Below, one piece after another: positions 9,479 to 18,151 of a DNA stretch of 64,000 nt. The notes beneath the pieces were generated by a model. It saw only the letters and a list, made by a program, of their open reading frames with translations. It was not told the origin of the DNA and ran no database searches. Position 1 is the first letter of the stretch, and the number at the start of each line of letters is the position of its first letter. The stretch spans positions 2,636,389 to 2,700,388 of the forward strand of contig NZ_CP078093.1 of NCBI RefSeq assembly GCF_019203185.1. The letters run 5' to 3'. The stretch is from Crassaminicella indica. GTDB taxonomy: Bacteria; Bacillota; Clostridia; Peptostreptococcales; Thermotaleaceae. A program made the translations under genes and the position numbers.

Positions 9479-10375
9479 ATGTATTTTGCTACTTTTCATT
9501 ATAATGGAGAAGAACAATTTGGCATTTTAAGTGAAAATAAAGAAAATATCATACCTATAAAAAAAATTTTAAACAAGCTAGGTATAGCCATACCAAAAAC
9601 TTTAAGGGATTTCGTAGAAAATTCAGACGATACACTCATTAAAGCTATAAAAGATACCCTAAAAGCACATGATTTTGAAGCTATCCCCCTTGAAAGCATC
9701 AAATTATGCGCACCCATTCCTTACCCTCGTAGAAATCTAATCTGCCTAGGAAAAAATTATATGGATCATGCAAAAGAAGTTGTAGGACTTCCTGGAGCTG
9801 ATAATGAAATCCCTAAATTCCCAATATACTTTACAAAGATTGCTGATCCAGCAATAGGAAATGGAGATATTATTAAAAATCATAAAAATATAACAAACAT
9901 GATAGACTATGAAGTAGAATTAGCTATTGTCATAGGAAAAGATGGTATAAATATTAAAAAGGAAGAGGCTGAAAAATATATCTTTGGATATACAATTGTC
10001 AACGATATATCTGCAAGAAATATTCAAAGAAAACATTCACAATGGTTTAGAGGAAAAAGTCTTGAAACATTCTGTCCAATGGGTCCCTATCTCGTACATA
10101 AGAGTGAAATTCCTTTCCCTGTTGAATTAGATATAAAATGCAGTATCAATGGTGAAATTAGACAAAATTCAAATACGAAAAACTTAATATTTGATATTCC
10201 TTATATTATCAGTGACCTATCAAAAGAAATGTACTTACGAGCTGGAGATATTATTCTAACAGGTACTCCTTCAGGCGTTGGATTAGGCTTTAAGCCATTT
10301 AAGTTCTTAAAATCAGGTGATGTAGTCGAATGCTATATTGAAAAAATCGGAACGCTTACAAATAAAATTGAGTAG
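9479..10375 (+). CDS. Fumarylacetoacetate hydrolase-family protein
   Basis: The 298-residue protein has a short N-terminal domain and a C-terminal FAH fold. Seen are the loop LICLGKNYMDHAKEV, the metal-ligand segment MIDYEVELAIVIGK (two acidic residues), FGYTIVNDISARN and the closing AGDIILTGTPSGVG. Family enzymes cleave or decarboxylate beta-keto acids or act as oxaloacetate tautomerases/decarboxylases; the exact reaction cannot be assigned. Start ATG lies 7 nt after AAAGGAG. The PP-loop gene starts 14 nt after its stop, suggesting an operon, though no shared pathway is evident. Confidence 0.87.
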   Translation: MYFATFHYNGEEQFGILSENKENIIPIKKILNKLGIAIPKTLRDFVENSDDTLIKAIKDTLKAHDFEAIPLESIKLCAPIPYPRRNLICLGKNYMDHAKEVVGLPGADNEIPKFPIYFTKIADPAIGNGDIIKNHKNITNMIDYEVELAIVIGKDGINIKKEEAEKYIFGYTIVNDISARNIQRKHSQWFRGKSLETFCPMGPYLVHKSEIPFPVELDIKCSINGEIRQNSNTKNLIFDIPYIISDLSKEMYLRAGDIILTGTPSGVGLGFKPFKFLKSGDVVECYIEKIGTLTNKIE

Positions 10376-10389
10376 CAAGGAGTTTTTTC

Positions 10390-11136
10390 ATGATACAATT
10401 TCAAAAGAAATATAATAAGCTCTTTTTAAACAATATAAGAAAAGCTATTGATGATTATACAATGATCAAAGCTAACGATAAATTAGCAGTTGGATTATCT
10501 GGTGGGAAAGACAGTATTTTTCTATTGTTCTGCCTAAAATTAATACAGTTAACTTATATCAAAGACTTTGAATTAGTTGGCATTCATATAGATTTAGGGT
10601 TTCCTATGAACATGCAACCGCTAAAAAAATATTGTATAGAAAATGATATTCCCCTAATCATAGAAAAAACAAATATTGCAGATGTGGTTTTTCATGAAAG
10701 AAAAGAAAAAAATCCATGTGCTCTTTGTTCAAAGCTTAGAAGAGGTGCTTTGTCAAGAGTAGCAAAAGAACATCACATAAAAAAAATCGCATTAGGTCAC
10801 AATAGTAATGATGTTATCGAAACTCTTTTTATGAATGTACTAAAGGTAGGCAAATTAGGAACTTTTCACCCAAATAGTTATAATACAAAAAAGGATCTTT
10901 CTATTATAAGACCTATGATATATATACGTGAAGATTTGATACAATCTATGGTTGATAAATATAATCTTCCTGTCATTAAAAATCCTTGTCCTATGGATAA
11001 AAAAACTACCCGTCAAGATATGAAAAATTTATTGATCAAGCTTGAGAATATTTATCCAGACTCACAGCAAAAAATTTTATCTTCTTTATCCAATTATAAT
11101 CCAAAAAACCTTTGGAAAAAAGCTCATAAAAAATGA
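10390..11136 (+). CDS. TtcA-like PP-loop ATPase (tRNA sulfur transfer)
   Basis: The N-type ATP pyrophosphatase motif SGGKDS lies near residues 38-43. A CALCSKLRRGAL segment supplies the CxxC pair typical of TtcA/TusA-independent iron-sulfur tRNA thiolation enzymes, followed by ALGHNSNDVIETLFMN. The family adds 2-thiocytidine at tRNA position 32 or related thiolations, using a [4Fe-4S] cluster. At 248 residues it is shorter than enterobacterial TtcA and belongs to the clostridial branch, so the exact nucleoside is uncertain. AAGGAG precedes ATG; it is the last gene before a strong terminator. Confidence 0.85.
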   Translation: MIQFQKKYNKLFLNNIRKAIDDYTMIKANDKLAVGLSGGKDSIFLLFCLKLIQLTYIKDFELVGIHIDLGFPMNMQPLKKYCIENDIPLIIEKTNIADVVFHERKEKNPCALCSKLRRGALSRVAKEHHIKKIALGHNSNDVIETLFMNVLKVGKLGTFHPNSYNTKKDLSIIRPMIYIREDLIQSMVDKYNLPVIKNPCPMDKKTTRQDMKNLLIKLENIYPDSQQKILSSLSNYNPKNLWKKAHKK

Positions 11137-11158
11137 CCAATACTATCTTGGTCATTTT
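11130..11158. terminator. Bidirectional terminator
   Basis: AAAATGACCAA / TTGGTCATTTT with a 7-nt loop and flanking A and T tracts, shared by the convergent PP-loop and lipoprotein genes and overlapping both stop codons. Confidence 0.9.
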
Positions 11159-12627
11159 TTAACATATAAACTATTGCTAACAGTATTGTTCCATCTCTTT
11201 ACATAACTACCCGTTGCCCACTCTGCCATAACAACCCTTTCATCTTCTTTTAATTCTACTTTTTTTATATATTTATTAGAAAGCTTATTATTTTTGATGC
11301 TATATACATATATTGCTTCTTTTGTAATAACAATGGCTATATCCTTATTAGGAGAAGTAAAGATATCCAATGCCTTTGGTTCTCTCTCCTTTACTTCATT
11401 CCATGATATATATAAATTATCATAATGAACAATTTTTTTAGGTGGAATCATATTAATGTTAAACGATAAAAACTTTTCTTTTTTACCCTTATAGTATAAT
11501 CTTCCCTTCATTATCCAATGTCCATTTCTTCTTGATAATGTAAAATCTTCCTCCATAGGCTTATATAATTTACTTACTTCACTTTTACTTAACTTTGAAA
11601 GGCATCCTTGTGCTGAATAAAAAAAAGCATCTTTTCCTTCATCTCCTGCAAGCTCCGATATCTTTATACTCTTTTTAACATTATCTACAAGAAGCATTTG
11701 AAGCCCTGATAAATTTTTTATATTTTTTCCATAAGCCGTTGCAATATAATCATTTCCAACAAATACTATTTCCCGGATCATATTTTCTTTAATATTTTCC
11801 TTTTCATCCCCTTCCTGCTCATCTATACTTTCTAAAGTTTCTTTTTTTATATTACTTTCTAATGGATAAGCAAAAATCTCATCCTTTATATATCCTCTTT
11901 TCATAAATCGATTTTTTCCCACAATCCAAAATCCACTTTTTCTTGGTAAAAATAAATCCTTTATTTCTACTATTGGATAGAGATTTCTGTTTTCTGCAGC
12001 AATCCATAATGTTCTATAAAAATCCCCTTCATTTGTGTTTTTTGAAGAAGCAAGTCCTATTAAAACGCCTGAACTTAAAAACTTTAGTTCTTTTTCCTCT
12101 TTCGTAGCATCTTTTTCTTGCAAATATTTATCAATCTGATCCTGATTAGTTGCATCAGATATTTTACTTAAATAATAAAATACATCCTCCACACAAACAA
12201 TTAATTGATGATCATTTATTCTGATAAAATCATAAAAGTATTGATTCTTTGAAGTAATAGAGATCACTTCAATTTTTTCACTCTGAATCCCTAAGTCTTT
12301 AGCGACTGCTTTATGTGTATATAAGAAATAATCTTTTGCATCAACATTTTTAACTTTATACTCTGGTTTCTCACATATTTCATCTCCAAAAACAACCGAT
12401 TCTTTGCTAAATACTACCACCTTTCCTACTAAATAATTTATTTGTTCTTTATCTTTACTATATTTTTTTATCTTATATTTTTCAATTTTCCAAGTTCCTT
12501 TTATCGGAATCCTTTGATTTTTAGGGGCTTGAATACTTTCCCCAATATCTAACTTTATATCCATACATCCCTGTAGAAAAATTATACAAATTAATAAAGG
12601 AATCCAAAAAATCATTCTTTTTTTCAT
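11152..12627 (-). CDS. Lipoprotein of unknown function, linked to two-component system
   Basis: A type II signal peptide is clear: charged start, hydrophobic core, and lipobox LQGC with Cys near residue 21. The remaining 470 residues would be exposed on the outer face of the membrane. The sequence is rich in beta-type segments with a repeated alternation of hydrophobic strands and basic turns, perhaps a propeller-like fold, but no known domain was recognised. It starts 19 nt after the sensor kinase gene, with AGGAG before ATG, so it is the third gene of the response regulator-kinase operon. It may be an accessory sensor or an output of that system. Confidence 0.75.
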   Translation of the reverse strand: MKKRMIFWIPLLICIIFLQGCMDIKLDIGESIQAPKNQRIPIKGTWKIEKYKIKKYSKDKEQINYLVGKVVVFSKESVVFGDEICEKPEYKVKNVDAKDYFLYTHKAVAKDLGIQSEKIEVISITSKNQYFYDFIRINDHQLIVCVEDVFYYLSKISDATNQDQIDKYLQEKDATKEEKELKFLSSGVLIGLASSKNTNEGDFYRTLWIAAENRNLYPIVEIKDLFLPRKSGFWIVGKNRFMKRGYIKDEIFAYPLESNIKKETLESIDEQEGDEKENIKENMIREIVFVGNDYIATAYGKNIKNLSGLQMLLVDNVKKSIKISELAGDEGKDAFFYSAQGCLSKLSKSEVSKLYKPMEEDFTLSRRNGHWIMKGRLYYKGKKEKFLSFNINMIPPKKIVHYDNLYISWNEVKEREPKALDIFTSPNKDIAIVITKEAIYVYSIKNNKLSNKYIKKVELKEDERVVMAEWATGSYVKRWNNTVSNSLYVKK

Positions 12628-12646
12628 AAATCTTTCTCCTAAAGTT

Positions 12647-14041
12647 TTACTTTTTTCTTTTCATAGGTAATTTTATATGAACAGTAGTTCCTTTATTTAA
12701 CTTACTTTCTATAATCAGTTCTCCTCCATGAAGTTTAATAATCTCATCACAAATAGACAACCCTATTCCATTCTTTGATTTGCTATTTTTCCCTTTATAA
12801 AATTTCTCTTTGATCTTAGGTAAATCTTCACTACTAATACCACAGCCATTATCTTTTACAAACATATTTAGATATTCTCCTTCTTGTTTAACAAAAAAAT
12901 CTACTCTTCCTCCTTTATTCGTAAACTTAAATGCATTATCTAAAACATTTATTAGTACCTGTTTGATTCTGTTTTCATCTACACACATAGGTATAATATG
13001 CTTTTCATAATCTACATTAAAGTATATATTTTCTCTTTCTGCACGAGGACCCATATATTTTTCAATATATTCAATCAAATTCTCCATATTAATTTTTTCT
13101 TTTTTTAAAGTAATCTTACCTGATACAAATTTTGAGAAATCTAGGAGTTCCTCCACCATAGCAGTCAATCTTTCACTTTCCTCTTCAATAATTTTTAGTC
13201 CTTCTCTCATCGTCTCCTTATCTTCAAATTCTTCTTTATTTAAAAGAATTGCCCATCCTTTTATAGCAGTCAAAGGTGTACGAATTTCATGAGAAACAGA
13301 AGAAATAAATTCGTTTTTGAGCTGATCTTTTTTTACAATCTCTTGAGCCATAAAATTAAATGTATCTGATAATTTTCCGATTTCATCATCAAACCTCTTT
13401 TTACTTCTTACTCTAAAATTTCCTAATGCCATTTTTTCAGCTACACAAGTCAATTCTTTTATAGGCTCTGTAATCGTATTTGCTAAAATAATACTTACTA
13501 CACCAGACACTAAAATAACTAAAGCCCCTATACTAAGGAAAAGAAAAGCAATCCTTTGAATACCATTATTCACTTCTTTTAAAGATGTAATAAATCTTAA
13601 CACTCCAACAATTTTTTTATCCGTTTTTAATGGATAAGCAACTGCCATTACATCATAATCATCATAATTTACTTTTCCAATCCATGTTCCCTTTTGGCCC
13701 TTTAATGCACTTTTTACATCGTTGGTTTCTATTGGTTCTTTGTATGTTACACCAATTGAATCCATTAAAACCTTTCCCGAAAGGTCAATAATTTGTACTT
13801 GGGCAGGTGTTTGCTTCCAAAACACATCTACATTATCTAAAACATTATCCTCAAGAGTAGCACTTGAAAAGTATCTTGAATAAAATTCAGAAGAAATAGT
13901 AATTTGATTTGTTAAAACATCTTCAACATTTTTATAATAATATTGCTTAACAAAATTAATTAGCAATATTTCAAAAAACAATACACTAAAAAAAACTACT
14001 AACATAAAATTAATGGCTAATCTCTTTTTTATACTTTTCAT
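12647..14041 (-). CDS. Sensor histidine kinase
   Basis: The 464-residue kinase has TM1 at about 10-30, an extracellular domain of about 130 residues resembling a Cache/PAS-type sensor, TM2 at about 162-188 and a HAMP linker at 190-240. HisKA has the phospho-acceptor His251 in SVSHEIRTPL. The HATPase domain shows the N box ending VLDNAFKF, G1 KDNGCGI and G2 NGIGLSI. It should autophosphorylate and pass the phosphate to the regulator encoded 27 nt upstream. The signal is unknown. All catalytic boxes are present. Confidence 0.93.
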   Translation of the reverse strand: MKSIKKRLAINFMLVVFFSVLFFEILLINFVKQYYYKNVEDVLTNQITISSEFYSRYFSSATLEDNVLDNVDVFWKQTPAQVQIIDLSGKVLMDSIGVTYKEPIETNDVKSALKGQKGTWIGKVNYDDYDVMAVAYPLKTDKKIVGVLRFITSLKEVNNGIQRIAFLFLSIGALVILVSGVVSIILANTITEPIKELTCVAEKMALGNFRVRSKKRFDDEIGKLSDTFNFMAQEIVKKDQLKNEFISSVSHEIRTPLTAIKGWAILLNKEEFEDKETMREGLKIIEEESERLTAMVEELLDFSKFVSGKITLKKEKINMENLIEYIEKYMGPRAERENIYFNVDYEKHIIPMCVDENRIKQVLINVLDNAFKFTNKGGRVDFFVKQEGEYLNMFVKDNGCGISSEDLPKIKEKFYKGKNSKSKNGIGLSICDEIIKLHGGELIIESKLNKGTTVHIKLPMKRKK

Positions 14042-14068
14042 ACTTTCTCCCTATTACTTATTCGTATA

Positions 14069-14758
14069 TTATGATTTTTTCCATCTATACCCTACTCCCC
14101 AAACAGTTTCAATAAAATTTGGATTAGATGCATCATCTTCTATTTTTCTTCTTAGTCTTCGAATATTCACATCCACAATTTTTGTATCTCCAACAAAATC
14201 CCAGCCCCAAACTAAATCTAATAGTTCATCTCTTGTAAAGGCTTTTCCTGGATTTTCCATAAACATTTTCATCAACAAATATTCTTTTGGCGTCATATCT
14301 ATAACAACATCTTTTTTATATACAATATGTGCTTTCGTATCGATTTTAAAGAAACCATTTTCAATAATTGCATCATCCTTATTTTTTCCATCATCCATTC
14401 GTCTAAGTAGTGCTTGTACGCGAAGTACTAATTCTGTTGGATTAAAAGGCTTTATTACATAATCATCTGCACCTAACTTTAATCCCAAAATTTTATCTGT
14501 ATCTTGACTACGAGCTGTAAGCATAATCATGCCCATATGCGGATATTCTTTTCTCAAAGCTTCACATACCATAAATCCATCTATCCCCGGTAGCATAACA
14601 TCTAATATAGCAACAGATGGTTTTTCCCGCCTTGCCTTTTCAATGCCTTCTTCTCCAGATGATGCTTCTATCACTATATAATCACTATTTTTAAAGCTCA
14701 CCCTTAATAAACTTCTAATACTGCTTTCATCTTCTACGATTAATATTTTGTGCTTCAT
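14069..14758 (-). CDS. OmpR/PhoB-family response regulator
   Basis: The 229-residue protein has an N-terminal receiver with acidic pocket VEDE, phospho-acceptor Asp53 in ILDVMLPG, and the Lys of VIKPF near residue 102. The C-terminal winged-helix DNA-binding domain includes LLDLVWGWDF and VDVNIRRLRRKIE. It is the first gene of a regulator-kinase-lipoprotein operon, with AAAGGAG before ATG. The direct target and the identity with characterised systems such as PhoP or WalR cannot be decided from sequence. A 43-bp repeat shared with a second locus lies 36-78 bp upstream of its start. Confidence 0.93.
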   Translation of the reverse strand: MKHKILIVEDESSIRSLLRVSFKNSDYIVIEASSGEEGIEKARREKPSVAILDVMLPGIDGFMVCEALRKEYPHMGMIMLTARSQDTDKILGLKLGADDYVIKPFNPTELVLRVQALLRRMDDGKNKDDAIIENGFFKIDTKAHIVYKKDVVIDMTPKEYLLMKMFMENPGKAFTRDELLDLVWGWDFVGDTKIVDVNIRRLRRKIEDDASNPNFIETVWGVGYRWKKS

Positions 14759-14793
14759 ATTATAACTCCTTTAGTTCTAATTTACACATTCAT

Positions 14794-14836
14794 ATGAACT
14801 GTTCTTTATATTTCATTTTAAAGCTGTTTACCTATA
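14794..14836. repeat. 43-bp dispersed repeat, copy 1
   Basis: This segment matches 22224-22266 at 40 of 43 positions in the same orientation, while flanks differ. It lies upstream of the response regulator on its template side. It may be a shared promoter/operator or a remnant of a small mobile sequence. The rest of 14759-14973 holds only AT-rich sequence. Confidence 0.6.
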
Positions 14837-14973
14837 ACATTTTACCAAATATACTAAAAAGAATACAGTTATATAAATGCTATAAAAACAATTTCATTAT
14901 TATAACATTAATACATAATTTTTTCACAAATCATAAATTAAAATATAATCCAAAAAATTTTTTGAAATAAGAT

Positions 14974-15002
14974 TTGACAACTGTATGAAAAATATATATA
15001 TT
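14974..15002 (+). promoter_or_regulatory. Sigma-A promoter of the T-box-like leader
   Basis: TTGACA (14974-14979), 17-nt spacer and TATATT (14997-15002). Transcription should start near 15009 and run into the structured leader. Confidence 0.75.
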
Positions 15003-15044
15003 AAAATTGTAAAATATCCATCATAGAATCTTTTGATAGATTTT

Positions 15045-15160
15045 GGGCTTGCCCCCCATAAAAGGTGAATACGGAGCTATCTCCGTAGACAAGGGTGATA
15101 ACACGAATAAAACTTCGTCCCTTAGATAATTTGTTTCAATTTATCTAAGGGGCGTTTTTT
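15045..15160 (+). promoter_or_regulatory. Degenerate, Stem I-less T-box-like leader with terminator
   Basis: The order matches the 3' half of a T-box: stem III-like hairpin ACGGAG/CTCCGT (15071-15086), then AAGGGTGATAACACG and CTTCGTCCCTT, able to form the antiterminator. A strong terminator follows: stem 15116-15129 with 15141-15154, T tract 15155-15160. The tRNA-binding bulge reads TGATAAC instead of TGGNACC. Only about 35-60 nt separate the promoter from this part, too little for a normal Stem I with specifier loop. No gene follows directly; IS110 separates it from deoB. The rest, 15161-15300, shows nothing recognisable. Confidence 0.5.
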
Positions 15161-15386
15161 AAAAATTAGCAATCCCCTTATTTATAATATGTTATTTTTT
15201 CCATATAATATGGTTAAATACATTACAAACAACATAATCATAAAGACTTGTGGTAATAAGTCAAGATGAAAACAGATAATTTTTTACTAAATTTATGAAA
15301 ATATTTCTTAAAAAAGGCATCACTTAATAAACCTAAGGAAAATTAGGCATAAAACGAAAGGATTACGCATCGAATAGTATTCGATA

Positions 15387-16613
15387 TTATACACTCCTTT
15401 CAGGTGCATAAAGTTGGTGATTGCGTAGCAGCACATCCACCATGCGCACCAATTTTCTTGCGGTAAGGACGAGGGCTCTTTTATGTTGATGTTTGGGAAC
15501 TTCATGATACTTTTTGAGATAGTATTCTCTATAAACGGGTTCATTTCGCATAACTGAATTGGCAGCTTCAATCAAGTAATAACGAAGGTAATGATTCCCC
15601 GTTTTGGTCATAGTCGTTCTTTCAGCTTCAAAATTGCCGGATTGTTTTCGTTTCCAGTAAAGACCTGCATACTTGGCAATCTTCGCTTCATTTTCAAATC
15701 GTTCAATTTGACCGATTTCGGCGATGATACCAGCAGCATAAACTGGTCCAATACCAGGAATACTGAGCAATGATTTAGATTCGGGCAGAACTTCAAACAG
15801 TGCCTGAATAGCTTTATCAAGTTCTTTGATTTGCTTTTTTATAGTTTTGATCATCATAGCGTATGAAGCTAAGACAACATCGACTGAATTCTTCATGACT
15901 TTTCCTAGTCGATAAGAGTCTCTAATGGCTTTGGAAAGTGACTTTGCAAGCTTTTGAGGATTGCTAAAGCGACCGCGACCTTTTTGTTGTAAAACAGTTG
16001 CCAAATCTTCCAAGGACATATTGGCAATGTCTTCAAGAGACATAGAGTCTGTTAGTAAGTCCATCATAGTTGAACCAAAGACAGATGTATCGATTTCTTT
16101 AGTGAGGGTATTACATTTGTAATAAAGATTTTCTAAAAAATGTTGCTTCATTTCAGTCAGTTGACCAATGAGCTGGTAACGTGATCTAGTTAATCTTTGC
16201 AAAGCCATATATTGTTCTTCTTTAATCAAAGAAATATTGAAACGATCAAAACGAAGAAAGTCTGCAATACGGTAAGCATCTATTTTATCGGTTTTGTCTT
16301 CTTCAAAGAGTCCTTTAAAGCGATGAATGGTCTTTGGATTCATGACAACAACTTCGATTCCTAAGGACTTTAATTCAGCATCTTCTGCTAGGAAAGCTGA
16401 AGGATGAAAACTGTAAACAGAAGTGGCTTCCATACCAACAATGATGCGCTTATATTGGATATGCTCAGTAAATCTTATAATATGCTCTTTGATTTTACTA
16501 GCACCAATGATATTATTTGGTAGTGAAATCTCAAGCAGAATTTGATCTTCACTATCAAGAAAACAAATGTCAAGTTTTTCAGAACTAACATCAATACCAA
16601 TAAACAATTTCAT
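15387..16613 (-). CDS. IS110-family RNA-guided DEDD recombinase (transposase)
   Basis: The protein is 408 residues and appears intact. The RuvC-like N-terminal domain carries the four acidic residues Asp8 (IGIDVS), Glu62 (GMEATS), Asp109 and Asp112 (KTDKIDAYR). A coiled-coil middle follows, and the C-terminal Transposase_20 domain has SIPGIGPVYAAGI and the probable catalytic Ser325 in KRKQSGNF. IS110 recombinases integrate circular elements under the guidance of a bridge RNA from the non-coding end. AGGACCTCC on the complementary side of the start gives a GGAGGT site before ATG. GC content is visibly higher than the surrounding genes, a sign of transfer. Confidence 0.94.
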   Translation of the reverse strand: MKLFIGIDVSSEKLDICFLDSEDQILLEISLPNNIIGASKIKEHIIRFTEHIQYKRIIVGMEATSVYSFHPSAFLAEDAELKSLGIEVVVMNPKTIHRFKGLFEEDKTDKIDAYRIADFLRFDRFNISLIKEEQYMALQRLTRSRYQLIGQLTEMKQHFLENLYYKCNTLTKEIDTSVFGSTMMDLLTDSMSLEDIANMSLEDLATVLQQKGRGRFSNPQKLAKSLSKAIRDSYRLGKVMKNSVDVVLASYAMMIKTIKKQIKELDKAIQALFEVLPESKSLLSIPGIGPVYAAGIIAEIGQIERFENEAKIAKYAGLYWKRKQSGNFEAERTTMTKTGNHYLRYYLIEAANSVMRNEPVYREYYLKKYHEVPKHQHKRALVLTARKLVRMVDVLLRNHQLYAPERSV

Positions 16614-16619
16614 GGATAG

Positions 16620-16915
16620 GACCTCCTTTCTATGAATTTGGAACGGCTTGGATACTGAAACCTATCCCTAGTTACCAACAGGGTGGCAACAACCTCGCTT
16701 ATGAGTATTCAATACTTGCCAATCATAAGCTGCTCCGAAGCTGCTAACATTCGGTATGACAGGCAAGAGATACAGCTTGTGAGTTTGCAGTACAACTGTT
16801 GGCTGGGAGACAGTCTTTCAATGCAGTCTTGCTGCAGGAGACATCAGCCTTTTTCCAGATAGATCCTTATTCCATACTTCTATTATCTAGGAATAGGGCT
16901 CAATATCCAAGTCAA
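16620..16915 (-). ncRNA. Probable IS110 bridge RNA region (left end)
   Basis: About 300 non-coding bases lie upstream of the recombinase start with strong secondary structure. The arms GCTTATGA (16697-16704) and TCATAAGC (16723-16730) enclose AGTATT/AATACT, and a GCAGC-rich hairpin follows near 16731-16750. In characterised IS110 elements this position encodes the bridge RNA, with internal loops pairing to target and donor. The exact RNA ends and guide loops were not resolved. Confidence 0.55.
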
Positions 16916-16963
16916 TAGATAATAATTTATTACTTAAACTTATTATACGAGGAGGCTATAATA

Positions 16964-18139
16964 ATGATTAATAGAGTAATTTGGATTGTATTAGACAGTG
17001 TAGGTATGGGAGCGCTACCAGATGCTCAAAAGTATGGAGATGAGGGTAGTAATACTATAGGCAATGTTTCAAAAGCATTAGGAGGACTCAATATACCAAA
17101 TATGGAGAAAATCGGGCTTGGTCATATTGATGGTATAAAAGGTGTAAAAAAAGTAGAAAATCCTATTGGATGCTATGGACGTTTTTCAGAAAAATCAGAA
17201 GGAAAAGATACTACTACAGGTCACTGGGAAATGTGTGGTGTTTGTTTAGAAAAACCTTTTCCAACTTATCCAAATGGTTTCCCAAATGAAATTGTAACCG
17301 CATTCCAAAATGCCATTGGTACAAAAATAATAGGGAATAAACCAGCCTCTGGCACAGCTATAATTGAAGAGTTAGGAAAAGAACATATAAAAACTGGATA
17401 CCCTATTGTATATACATCTGCTGATAGTGTTTTTCAAATTGCAGCTCATGAAGAAGTTATTCCTCTTGAACGCTTATATGAAATGTGTACAATCGCTAGA
17501 AATATTTTAAAAGGAGAACATGGTGTCGCAAGAGTTATTGCACGACCTTTTATAGGAGAACCTGGTAACTTTACTAGAACAGCTAATAGAAGAGATTTTT
17601 CTCTTGTACCCCCACATGATACCCTACTAGATCATCTTAAAAATGAAGGTTTTCATGTGATGGCTGTTGGAAAAATTGAAGATATTTTTTCAAATCAAGG
17701 AATTACAGAAGCCATTCATACAAAAGATAATATGGATGGAATAGATCAAACCCTTAATTATATGAAGCAAGACAAAAAAGGATTGATTTTTACAAACCTT
17801 GTTGACTTTGACATGAAATGGGGTCATCGTAACGATGTAAAAGCCTATGGAAAAGGATTAGAAGAATTTGATAAAAGACTAGCTGAAATTTTAGATGCTA
17901 TGAAAGATACCGATATATTGTTCATTACTGCTGATCATGGCTGTGATCCTACAATGCCTGGGACAGACCACTCAAGAGAATATGTACCTTTCTTAGCCTA
18001 TGGAAAAGCACTAAAAGAAAATCACAATTTAAAAACCAGACAAACCTTTTCTGATATGGGACAAACTATTGCTGAAATTTTTAATGTTTCACCAATTAAA
18101 AATGGTACTAGCTTCTTAAAAGAAATTATTCATCAATAA
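16964..18139 (+). CDS. deoB: Phosphopentomutase
   Basis: The 391-residue member of the alkaline phosphatase superfamily interconverts (deoxy)ribose 1-phosphate and 5-phosphate. Metal ligands show in [15 protein letters not shown] and DHGCDPT, and the phosphorylated Thr lies in DTTTGHWEM near residue 86. AGGAGG precedes ATG by 9 nt. punA follows 12 nt downstream and supplies the sugar 1-phosphate substrate, so the pair works in nucleoside salvage. The IS110 element ends close upstream and has probably replaced the native promoter region. Confidence 0.97.
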   Translation: MINRVIWIVLDSVGMGALPDAQKYGDEGSNTIGNVSKALGGLNIPNMEKIGLGHIDGIKGVKKVENPIGCYGRFSEKSEGKDTTTGHWEMCGVCLEKPFPTYPNGFPNEIVTAFQNAIGTKIIGNKPASGTAIIEELGKEHIKTGYPIVYTSADSVFQIAAHEEVIPLERLYEMCTIARNILKGEHGVARVIARPFIGEPGNFTRTANRRDFSLVPPHDTLLDHLKNEGFHVMAVGKIEDIFSNQGITEAIHTKDNMDGIDQTLNYMKQDKKGLIFTNLVDFDMKWGHRNDVKAYGKGLEEFDKRLAEILDAMKDTDILFITADHGCDPTMPGTDHSREYVPFLAYGKALKENHNLKTRQTFSDMGQTIAEIFNVSPIKNGTSFLKEIIHQ

Positions 18140-18151
18140 GGAGGATGCAAA

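Larger units (their letters stand above)
15300..16925 (-). mobile_element. IS110-family insertion sequence (approximate ends)
   Basis: The element comprises the DEDD recombinase gene plus a long non-coding end upstream of it, the architecture of IS110 elements. Ends are estimated only: these elements lack classical terminal repeats and duplications. A perfect palindrome ATCGAATA-G-TATTCGAT (15369-15385) lies just past the recombinase stop, in the presumed right end. Insertion separated the leader at 15045-15160 from deoB at 16964. Confidence 0.75.

Noticed and set aside
15045..15160. Purine or 2'-deoxyguanosine riboswitch upstream of deoB
   Set aside because: The conserved purine-aptamer loop sequences are absent; T-box 3' elements fit better.
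15320..15571. 83-codon frame within the 3' end of the IS110 gene
   Set aside because: Out-of-frame shadow of the recombinase, which has all family motifs in the other frame.
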